A DNA stretch of 37,535 nt, from NCBI RefSeq assembly GCF_000269905.1, contig NZ_AKIF01000008.1:1-37535 (forward strand), given 5' to 3'. This document shows positions 8,583-15,320 of the stretch, piece by piece. Position 1 is the first letter of the stretch; each line of letters begins with the position of its first letter. The stretch is from Alkalibacillus haloalkaliphilus C5 (GTDB taxonomy: Bacteria > Bacillota > Bacilli > Bacillales > Alkalibacillaceae). Both the position numbers and the translations under genes were made by a program. The notes under the pieces were generated by a model. The model was not told the DNA's origin, made no database searches, and worked only from the letters and a program-made list of their open reading frames with translations.

Positions 8583-8627
8583 GAAAGGCGATGGGCGAAC
8601 TATAAATAGTTCGCTTTTCGCCTTTAT
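8583..8627 (-). terminator. Hairpin between znuA and znuC (probable attenuating terminator)
   Basis: A long interrupted inverted repeat: AAAGGCGA ... TCGCCTTT outside and GCGAACTAT / ATAGTTCGC inside, separated by 3-nt internal loops. On the minus strand the following bases are only moderately T-rich (CTTTTCTTG), so termination may be partial. That would make znuA, the most abundant component, more highly expressed than znuCB. Confidence 0.75.
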
Positions 8628-8639
8628 TATCATAACATA

Positions 8640-9758
8640 TTATTCTTCAATTGTTTCTAGTAAAATGTCTAGGTTTTCTAGCATAATATCAATATAATCA
8701 TTGCCATTTTCGATATCTTCTTCTGTCAATGTTTCTAAGTTGTGAAGTTCATACACAGCTAGATCAAATTCATCCGCAATCGTTTGGGCTAAACGGTCTT
8801 CGCGATTCTTTTCCAAAATGACATGATGAATATTTAAGTCGTCTAACGACTCAAAAAGCTCTTGAAGCTCCCGCTGTGATGGTTCTTGAGATGATGATAA
8901 ACCACGAATGCCATATTGGTTAATACCATATGCTTGTTCCCAATAACCGAAAGCTTTGTGAGCAACTAAAATATTAACATCTTCGTCAACAGTTAAAGCT
9001 TCTTGGAACGTCGTGTCTAACTCTAACATGTTATTAGAAAATTGCTCATAGTTTTCTTCTAGTAAATCAGCGTGATCTGGGTAAGTGTCCTTAAGTTCAT
9101 CTAAAATCACTTGACCAACCGCAATCATACGAGATGGATCTAACCAAAAGTGTGGATCATAGTCACCGTGGTCATGATCTTCGTCTTCATGGTTGTGATC
9201 GTCTTCATGATTGTGATCATCTTCATGGTTGTGATCGTCTTCATGGCTGTGATCGTCTTCATGACTGTGATCATCCTCATGGTTATGATCATCTTCATGA
9301 CCGTGGTCATGATCATGGCCATGGTCGTCATCATACTCCATGAATAGTTCTTCTTCATATTTTGAAAGGGCTAATGTATAAACACCTTCATCTTCAATCG
9401 TATTCGCCATCGTCTCAGCGAATACTTCCATACCTTCACCGATATAGAAGAAAGCATCGCTATCTGCTAATTCGATCATTTCTCTTGTAGATGGTTCATA
9501 TACGTGAGCATCTGCGCCTGGAGGGATTACTGTTTCTACATCAACTAAGTCCCCAGCAATTTCTGAAATGATATATTCAATCGGGTAAAGTGAAGTAACA
9601 ATCGTTCCTAGTTCTTCTTCAATTATTTCTTCATCTGCAGTTTCTTCTGACTGAGAATCCCCATTTTCATCAGCTGTAGTTTCTTCTTCAGCTTCTCCAC
9701 CACAAGCGGCTAAAGTAAATAAAAGAGTAATAAAAATAATCCCTTTAAGTAGTTTCAA
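8640..9758 (-). CDS. znuA: Zinc-binding lipoprotein ZnuA (AdcA) with a His-rich loop
   Basis: A 372-residue cluster A-I metal-binding lipoprotein that captures extracellular Zn2+ for ZnuBC. The signal peptide ends in lipobox LAAC (Cys19). Probable zinc ligands are His85 (ADAHVYEPS), His203 (DPHFWLDP) and His267 (VAHKAFGYW). Between the first two lies a His/Asp/Glu-rich loop, residues ~146-197, including six tandem HEDDHN/S hexapeptides. The start is a TTG at 9758 behind GGGAGAG. The C terminus lacks a ZinT domain. Its promoter contains two Zur boxes, so it should be induced by zinc starvation. Confidence 0.94.
   Translation of the reverse strand: MKLLKGIIFITLLFTLAACGGEAEEETTADENGDSQSEETADEEIIEEELGTIVTSLYPIEYIISEIAGDLVDVETVIPPGADAHVYEPSTREMIELADSDAFFYIGEGMEVFAETMANTIEDEGVYTLALSKYEEELFMEYDDDHGHDHDHGHEDDHNHEDDHSHEDDHSHEDDHNHEDDHNHEDDHNHEDEDHDHGDYDPHFWLDPSRMIAVGQVILDELKDTYPDHADLLEENYEQFSNNMLELDTTFQEALTVDEDVNILVAHKAFGYWEQAYGINQYGIRGLSSSQEPSQRELQELFESLDDLNIHHVILEKNREDRLAQTIADEFDLAVYELHNLETLTEEDIENGNDYIDIMLENLDILLETIEE
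9192..9299 (-). repeat. znuA: Six tandem 18-bp repeats in znuA
   Basis: Six in-frame copies of an 18-bp unit encode HEDDHN (four) or HEDDHS (two), residues 154-189. The copies differ mainly at third positions and at N/S codons. Tandem in-frame repeats such as these can change copy number by slippage without breaking the frame. Confidence 0.9.
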
Positions 9759-9808
9759 CTTGTTTCTCTCCCTTTACTGTTTTTCCGTTTTTTAAGTAAC
9801 CATAACGA

Positions 9809-9837
9809 ATTATATCGTAACGATTACGATTTGTAAA
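9809..9837 (-). promoter_or_regulatory. znuA: znuA promoter
   Basis: On the minus strand, -35 TTTACA (9837-9832) and -10 TATAAT (9814-9809) are separated by exactly 17 bp. This is close to the sigma-A consensus, and the first Zur box fills the spacer. Confidence 0.88.
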
Positions 9838-9855
9838 TAGTAATTATTACGATTT
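9812..9855. promoter_or_regulatory. Two Zur operator boxes
   Basis: Box 1 (9812-9832) has the core TCGTAACGATTACGA, one mismatch from the B. subtilis Zur core TCGTAATNATTACGA. Box 2 (9835-9855) has the core TAGTAATTATTACGA, also one mismatch, with full AAA/TTT flanks. The centres are 23 bp apart, about two helical turns. Box 1 lies over the znuA spacer and -10, box 2 over and upstream of the -35. Confidence 0.88.
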
Positions 9856-9924
9856 ACTAAAAGATTTCAATACCTACTATATTGGGTAGACTGAAAATAA
9901 ATGAATAATAATGGAGGGATTGCC

Positions 9925-10314
9925 ATGTTTGATTATACGGTTACGACGCATAAGTCAGTAGACGAAGCGGTTGAAGCATTAACGCACTCACTGCAAGAGG
10001 TGAAATTCGGTGTGTTGTGGGATTTTGATGTTAAAGAAACACTACACCAAAAAGGGTTTGATGACTTTGATCAAACTTACCGTATTCTAGAAGTTTGTAA
10101 TCCGAAAGCAGCAAAAGAAGTATTAGGAATGGAGGAAAAAGTAAGTTACTTCTTACCATGTAAAGTGGTTGTTTATGAAAGTGAAGGAACGACGAAGATC
10201 GGTATGCCGAAACCAACAGTTTTATTAAGCTATATTGAAAAAGAAGAGGTAACACAATTCGCACAAGATATAGAAGAGACGATGGTGAAAGCAATTGATC
10301 AAGTTAAATCGTAA
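9925..10314 (+). CDS. DUF302 domain protein
   Basis: A 129-residue soluble protein matching the DUF302 fold throughout: an N-terminal YTVTTHKSVDEAVEALTHSL helix, a central GVLWDFDVKETL, and YRILEVCNPKAA with a single conserved Cys. The family is common in thermophiles and Gram-positives and is often near sulfur or metal genes, but no activity is established. An upstream ATG at 9901 lacks a ribosome binding site. The ATG at 9925 follows GGAGGG at 9913-9918. It is divergent from znuA and its upstream region overlaps the Zur boxes, so zinc control is possible but not shown. Confidence 0.85.
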   Translation: MFDYTVTTHKSVDEAVEALTHSLQEVKFGVLWDFDVKETLHQKGFDDFDQTYRILEVCNPKAAKEVLGMEEKVSYFLPCKVVVYESEGTTKIGMPKPTVLLSYIEKEEVTQFAQDIEETMVKAIDQVKS

Positions 10315-10319
10315 TTAAA

Positions 10320-10349
10320 TTGATAAAAAATAGTACAAACTATTATGAT
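10320..10349 (+). promoter_or_regulatory. Candidate promoter and operator of the PCYCGC gene
   Basis: TTGATA (10320-10325) and TATGAT (10344-10349) are 18 bp apart. The spacer holds an inverted repeat AATAGT-ACAA-ACTATT (10329-10344). A second, wider repeat GTACAAA ... TTTGTAC (10333-10339 and 10358-10364) extends past the -10. Either could be an operator; neither matches a regulator site that I can name. Confidence 0.5.
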
Positions 10350-10388
10350 ATATTGAATTTGTACAATGTATTAGAAAGGAATTAGACG

Positions 10389-10874
10389 ATGAAGAATTAC
10401 TTCCTAATAATAGTCCTTCTACTGATAATGTTGACTGCATGCTCCGACCCAATTAGCGAGAATGAGGAAGGTATTAAGTATGATTCTTCATTAGAAGGGT
10501 TAACTTATAATGTAGAAGAACAAGCTTGGTCACCGCAACTAGCTGATGTTTTTAAAGACGAAGCATTGGAACCGATGAAAGAAGCATATGAAATTGCGAT
10601 TCATTACGGTGATTTACTATCTTACATGCCTTGTTATTGTGGGTGTTACGAGATGGAGCATGAAAGCAATCGTGACTGTTTTGTAGAAGGTGTTAATGAT
10701 GGTATAGCTGAAATTGATCAAATGGGCTTTGGTTGAACGATCTGTGTTGATATAGCCCGTGAGGCTAAACAAATGTATGATGAAGGTTACGACATAGTAG
10801 AAATCCGTGAAGCCATTGATGCTCAGTATGAAGATACAGGCTTAGAACCTACACCAACTCCAATGCCGGAATAG
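10389..10874 (+). CDS. PCYCGC-motif lipoprotein with in-frame TGA; candidate selenoprotein
   Basis: Translated with the TGA at 10734-10736 read as Sec, this is 161 residues. The signal peptide ends in lipobox LTAC (Cys18). The PCYCGC motif is at residues 81-86, then Cys97, then MGFG-[TGA116]-TIC119. After the TGA the frame stays open for 45 codons (TICVDIAREAKQMYDEGYDI..., then a Pro-rich end) to TAG. From memory of the PCYCGC family (PF13798), a CxxC followed by DIA...EIR..ID..Y is expected here, so the TGA replaces its first Cys, giving UxxC. A hairpin resembling a bacterial SECIS follows at 10747-10772. The family's function is unknown; Cys content and the CopZ-like neighbour suggest metal or thiol chemistry outside the membrane. 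If not selenocysteine, this is a nonsense-truncated gene (115 residues). Confidence 0.75.
10747..10772 (+). promoter_or_regulatory. Candidate bacterial SECIS hairpin
   Basis: Downstream of the TGA, TAGCC (10753-10757) pairs perfectly with GGCTA (10763-10767) around a 5-nt loop CGTGA. A 3-bp extension TTG/CAA (10747-10749, 10770-10772) lies below an internal loop. The loop G at 10759 is 23 nt after the TGA, and GU sits at loop positions 2-3. As I recall it, the general bacterial SECIS model asks for a G in the first two loop positions and a spacing of roughly 16-37 nt; both are met. Confidence 0.5.
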
Positions 10875-10944
10875 TAGTTTATGATTGAAAAGTATCAGAA
10901 AATACGCAATAATAAAGAAAAGGTTGAAAGGTAGGGAACATTAG

Positions 10945-11151
10945 ATGGAATTAACTCTTAATGTACAAGGTATGTCTTGTGGTAATTGTAAACAAGCAGT
11001 ACAAGGTGCACTGAAAAACTTAGACGGCATTGCTTCTGTAGAAGTTCATTTAGACAGCGGTAAAGTTGATGTAAGCTTTGATGAAGACACTGTTAGCACT
11101 GAAGAGGTTAAAGAAGCAATTGAAGAACAAGGTTATGATGTAACAAATTAA
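10945..11151 (+). CDS. copZ: CopZ-like copper chaperone (HMA domain)
   Basis: A 68-residue single HMA-domain protein with the metal-binding motif GMSCGNC (Cys12, Cys15) in the first loop and the beta-alpha-beta-beta-alpha-beta pattern (VKEAIEEQGYDV at the end). CopZ proteins carry Cu(I) to CopA-type ATPases or CsoR-type sensors. No copA or csoR is present here. It starts 70 bp after the PCYCGC gene with no terminator between them, so the two are probably co-transcribed. Specificity for copper is by family and not proven. Confidence 0.85.
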   Translation: MELTLNVQGMSCGNCKQAVQGALKNLDGIASVEVHLDSGKVDVSFDEDTVSTEEVKEAIEEQGYDVTN

Positions 11152-11161
11152 TAAAGCATAC

Positions 11162-11202
11162 AAGCACTAAGCTTCTCAACATGAAGTTTAGTGCTTTTTT
11201 AT
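11162..11202 (+). terminator. Rho-independent terminator after copZ-like gene
   Basis: AAGCACTAAGCTTC (11162-11175) pairs with GAAGTTTAGTGCTT (11183-11196, one G-U pair), followed by a T-run. It closes the PCYCGC-copZ unit. Confidence 0.9.
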
Positions 11203-11839
11203 TTTTGTCCTCTGTTTACGTTTTTTGTTGATATTTGATATAGCGAAAATGGATCTTCAATATCTCTAACAGAATAAAATGGTACAGGACAAAAGTGATA
11301 AAAATGCTTGTGTATTAAGTGAACAACGCAAAGGGGAATCAAAATGCGTAGACTCCCTCGGAGATTGGCGTCATATCAATCACGAATGGTGCTTAGCTTT
11401 TTTAAAAAATTTTTTAGAGCCTTTTGTTTCACGAATAAAATTACAATATTGAAAAGAAAAGGAAATACAGGCCACGCTTTTTGGGCCGAGTGATGCACCT
11501 GCGTCTACAAGTAATGCTTCGGAGCAGCTTCCTCGGTGCAAGTTTCAAAGGTGCAGTTTCTATGAAGTTGCCTGGATCGAGCCGTGCCCCGGCAAAGAAA
11601 ACACTGCGACAAGCGACCGTAGGGAGCATGAGCAGATGTTGCACTTGTGCCCTGCGGGTGAAAGCGAAGCGTTTTGATGTAGCGATAGGAGCTACAATTG
11701 TTTTGTTCAAGAGGGTTATAATTGGATGGTGTAATTTTTCCACCAACACATTTTACAAAAAATAATTAAAATTTCAGTCAGGAAATGATAAAATAGAAAA
11801 CGGTTTCATAGAAATGCACTTACGACTGGGGGAGTAGAC
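11203..11839. other. Gene-free stretch with a GC-richer, repeat-like patch
   Basis: No convincing gene is present. From about 11461 to 11705 the sequence is visibly richer in G and C than its surroundings. It contains a direct repeat (GGTGCA at about 11538 and 11552, each followed by a GTTTC), TGCACC near 11490 as a possible pairing partner, and a TGTAGC / GCTACA inverted repeat near 11680-11700. Phrases such as CCTGCGGGTGAAAGCGAAGCG resemble dispersed intergenic repeats of Bacillaceae. A related string occurs at about 24314-24340. A structured RNA or decayed mobile repeat is possible. Confidence 0.5.
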
Positions 11840-12757
11840 ATGGAGAAAGTATTACGCCAATTTTTCTTATTTTTATCTAACAATAAATTGTTAACAGCGC
11901 TTGCGAAGCGTTATGGATTTAGATTTGGGGCGAGCCGTTTCGTTGCAGGAACGAATATTGGCCATGCGGCTGAAAAGATTCGAGAGCTAAACCAAAAAGG
12001 AATGTCAGTCACATTAGACCATCTAGGTGAATATGTAACTGATAAGGAAGAAGCTATTGAGCGCACAAAAGAAACAATTAAATCGATTAAAGTAATTGAT
12101 AAATTAAACTTAGATTCTCAAGTGTCAGTCAAAATGACGTCTATGGGTCTTGATATTTCTGATGATCTAGTATTAAATAACATGCGCCGAATTTTAGATG
12201 CAGGTAAAGAACATAATGTACTAGTTACAATCGATATGGAAGACTACGAGCGTTGTGATAAGACATTAAACATTTTCGAAACGTTAAAAGAAGAGTACGA
12301 TTTATTAAGTACTGTACTACAGTCATATTTGTATCGTACTGAAGACGATTTACAACGTTTAAATAAGTACAGCCCTAATATAAGATTAGTTAAAGGTGCC
12401 TATAAAGAGTCAGCTGAAGTCGCTTATCCTGAAAAGAAAGACGTTGATGAGAACTTGAAGAATCTGATTGCTTTGCATTTAAATAACGGCAACTTCACTG
12501 CTCTTGGATCACACGATGATGCAATGATCGAATTTACGAAGCAATATGTTAAAGAAAATAATATTCTAAATGGCCAATTCGAATTCCAAATGTTATATGG
12601 CATGAGAAATGAGCTTAAAGAAAGTTTAGTTGACCAAGGTTATAACGTAAGAGTTTATGTACCTTATGGCCGTGATTGGTTTGGATATAATATGCGTCGT
12701 CTAGCGGAAAGACCAGCAAATGTTTTATTCGTTTTAAGAGGTGTATTTAAGAAATAA
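11840..12757 (+). CDS. Proline dehydrogenase (FadM/YusM-type PRODH)
   Basis: A 305-residue FAD-dependent proline dehydrogenase of the short Gram-positive type, which oxidises L-proline to pyrroline-5-carboxylate at the membrane. Seen motifs are the barrel strands VTLDHLGEYV, VSVKMTSMGLD and VTIDMEDY, the segment NIRLVKGAYKE, and the C-terminal FEFQMLYGMR and VYVPYGRDWFGYNMRRLAERP that bind substrate and flavin. The start ATG at 11840 follows GGGGGAG. In B. subtilis the equivalent gene (yusM, fadM) also sits beside fadN, so its place here is conserved. No partner P5C dehydrogenase is present nearby. Confidence 0.92.
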   Translation: MEKVLRQFFLFLSNNKLLTALAKRYGFRFGASRFVAGTNIGHAAEKIRELNQKGMSVTLDHLGEYVTDKEEAIERTKETIKSIKVIDKLNLDSQVSVKMTSMGLDISDDLVLNNMRRILDAGKEHNVLVTIDMEDYERCDKTLNIFETLKEEYDLLSTVLQSYLYRTEDDLQRLNKYSPNIRLVKGAYKESAEVAYPEKKDVDENLKNLIALHLNNGNFTALGSHDDAMIEFTKQYVKENNILNGQFEFQMLYGMRNELKESLVDQGYNVRVYVPYGRDWFGYNMRRLAERPANVLFVLRGVFKK

Positions 12758-12777
12758 ATTTTATTGTAGATAAATGT

Positions 12778-12806
12778 TTGCGAAATGTCTGAAAATATTT
12801 TATAGT
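12778..12806 (+). promoter_or_regulatory. Candidate promoter upstream of fadN
   Basis: TTGCGA (12778-12783) and TATAGT (12801-12806) are 17 bp apart, in the gap after the proline dehydrogenase gene. A hairpin (12819-12850) and the FadR box follow. If this is the fadN promoter, the FadR box would lie about 50 bp into the transcript, so a second promoter closer to the box may exist. Confidence 0.4.
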
Positions 12807-12818
12807 ATAAATAGATGA

Positions 12819-12852
12819 ATTTTTTGGATAGCTTGCTATCCAAAATTTTTTA
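12819..12852 (+). terminator. Hairpin with T-run between proline dehydrogenase and fadN
   Basis: TTTTGGATAG and CTATCCAAAA form a 10-bp stem with a 4-nt loop (CTTG), followed by a T-run. It could end the proline dehydrogenase transcript or act as a leader hairpin for fadN. Confidence 0.65.
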
Positions 12853-12860
12853 AACAAAAA

Positions 12861-12878
12861 TGAATGAGTATTCATTCA
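12861..12878. promoter_or_regulatory. FadR operator
   Basis: TGAATGAGTATTCATTCA is a perfect match to the two half-sites TGAATGA and TCATTCA of the Bacillus FadR (YsiA, TetR family) operator. It lies 29 bp before the fadN start. Long-chain acyl-CoA would relieve repression of fadN-fadA-fadE. Confidence 0.9.
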
Positions 12879-12906
12879 AACTAAATAACGGATAGGGGGA
12901 GCATTC

Positions 12907-15290
12907 ATGAACGGAAGAATTAAGCGCGCAGCAGTCCTAGGTTCAGGGGTAATGGGAGCAGGAATTGCAGCGCATTTAGCGAATTTAGGCATTCCTACGT
13001 TAATGCTTGATATTGTTCCTAAAGATTTATCAGAAGAAGAGAAACAAGATCACGTGTGCGCAATAAAATTGCGGCAGAAAACAAGAAAAAGTTATTAAAA
13101 CAAAATCCATCTCCAATTACGACGAAGAAAAGTTTAGATCTAATTTCAGTTGGTAACTTTGAAGACAACATGAAAGATTTAAAAGACGTCGATTGGATAA
13201 TCGAAGTCGTTGTTGAAAACTTAGAGATTAAACAAAAGGTTTACGCTCAAGTTGATGAACACCGCTCAGAAGGTAGTATCGTGAGTTCAAATACGTCAGG
13301 TATTTCAATTGAAGCAATGGCTGAAGGGCGTTCAGAAGACTTTAAGAAACATTTCTTAGGTACGCACTTCTTTAACCCACCACGTTACTTAAAGTTATTA
13401 GAAGTTATTCCGACGAAAGATACGGACTCAGAAGTGTTAGAGAACATGAAGCGCTTTAGCGAAGATGTATTAGGAAAAGGTGTAGTCGAAGCAAAAGATA
13501 CACCTAACTTTATCGCAAACCGTATTGGTACATACGGCTTACTAGTCACTGTACAAGAAATGCTAAGAGGTGGCTATAGTGTCGGTGAGGTAGACTCTGT
13601 GACAGGACCAATGATTGGCCGTCCGAAGAGTGCAACATTCCGTACACTTGACGTAGTCGGTTTAGATACATTTATCCACGTTGCTAAAAATGTTTATGAC
13701 AAAGTCGAAGGTGAAGAACAAAAAGTATTCGACGTACCTGATTTCATGAAACAAATGAATGAAAAAGGCATGTTAGGTGCTAAATCAGGCAAAGGGTTCT
13801 ACCAAAAGCAAAAAGGTGAAAAAGGTAGTGTCATTTACGAATTAAACCCTGAAACACTTGAATATGATCACGAACAACAAAAGCTTAAAACACAAGCTTC
13901 TGGTGCTGCTAAGCAAGAAAAGGGACCGAAGCGTAAGTTGAAAGCGCTTGTATCAGCTAAAGGTGACCGTGCTGGTGACTTAGTGTGGAACATTTCGAAG
14001 CCGACACTCATTTACTCAGCAGAACTTTTAGGTGAAATTGCTGATGATATAACGCAGATCGATGACGCTATGAAGTGGGGCTTCGGCTGGGAAATCGGTC
14101 CATTTGAAATGTGGGATGCAATCGACGTTGAGAAATCGGTTAAAGGTATGCAAGAAGAAGGTTCCGAAGTCCCAGCTTGGGTTACAGACATGTTAGACAA
14201 CGGCTTTGAAACGTTCTACAAGCGTGAAAACGGCAAACTATATTTCTACCATAATGGTGAATATGTTGAGAAGAAAGTAAATGAAAAAGAAATTAATTTA
14301 AAACTTCATAAAGAGGCTAATGGTGTCATTAAGAAGAATAGTGGCGCTAGTTTAATAGATATTGGCGATGATGTTGCTTTACTAGAATTCACATCCCCAA
14401 ATAACTCAATTGGTTTAGATGTTATTCAAATGATTAACCAATCACTTGAAGAAGTAAACAATAATTACCGCGGTTTAGTAATCGGTAACCAAGGTAAAAA
14501 CTTCTGTGTTGGTGCAAACTTAGCCATGATTTTAATGGAAGCTCAAGAGTTTAACTTCTTTGAGATCGACATCGTTATTAAACAGTTCCAACAAGCGATG
14601 CAAAACATTAAATTCAACGAAAAGCCAGTTGTTGCCGCACCACATGGTATGACACTTGGTGGCGGTACAGAAATTGTACTTCCGACTGCAGCACAACAAG
14701 CTTCACCTGAAACTTATATGGGCTTAGTTGAAGCTGGTGTTGGTCTAATCCCTGGTGGTGGTGGAAACAAAGAGTTCTACATTAACCAGTTAAAAGGCCT
14801 ACCTGAAGGTGTTGATTTAGACTTACAAAAAGTTGCAAATGACGTCTTTGAAAAGATTGCAACAGGCAAAGTATCAACGTCTGCATCTGAAGCGGTTGAA
14901 CATGGTTTCCTAAATGGGCCAGAGGCAATTAGCTTAAACGGCGATCACCAAATTTATGACGCGAAGAACCAAGTACTTGCTTTAGACAAAGGTGGATACC
15001 AAGCACCGAAGCATGAAAAAGTACCCGTTGTTGGTGAGGCAGGTTACGCAACAATGGTATTAGGTGCTAAGCAAATGCAGTTAAGCGGCTATGCTTCAGA
15101 ACATGATATTAAGATTGCTAAGAAGCTAGCAAACGTATTAGCTGGTGGCCAAATTAAACCTGGAACACAAGTAGAAGAACAGTATTTATTAGATTTAGAG
15201 CGTGAAGCATTCTTAAGCTTAGTCGGTGAACAAAAGACACAAGAACGTATGATTCACATGTTACAAAAAGGTAAGCCTTTACGTAATTAA
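12907..15290 (+). pseudogene. fadN: FadN, 3-hydroxyacyl-CoA dehydrogenase / enoyl-CoA hydratase, frameshifted near the N terminus
   Basis: The first frame (from ATG 12907) encodes a Rossmann motif, [14 protein letters not shown], then runs off-family after KQDHV to a stop at 13098. The second frame carries all the rest, beginning [20 protein letters not shown] near 13050. Restoring one base in the CAAGATCAC region (about 13042-13053) joins them into a protein of about 794 residues, close to B. subtilis FadN/YusL (789). Later features are the dehydrogenase segment GTHFFNPPRYLKLLEVIP and the hydratase oxyanion-hole segments GKNFCVGANLA and GMTLGGGTE. It would catalyse the two middle steps of beta-oxidation. 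Without correction, the 744-residue second frame lacks the NAD-binding loop. Confidence 0.9.
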
Positions 15291-15320
15291 TAAAAATCCA
15301 ACGTAAGAGGAGGATCAATC

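Noticed and set aside
9134-9358. Several frames on both strands inside znuA, rich in His/Asp, Met/Thr or Val/Ile
   Set aside because: They are by-products of the 18-bp repeat encoding the His-rich loop of ZnuA.
11441-11765. Overlapping frames of about 95-102 codons on both strands
   Set aside because: They mirror each other over the GC-richer repeat patch, have no ribosome binding site and contain no recognisable domain. They are open because of composition.
13035-13098. Programmed frameshift in fadN
   Set aside because: No slippery heptamer or downstream stimulatory structure was seen, and FadN is a normal single-frame gene in relatives. A missing base explains it.
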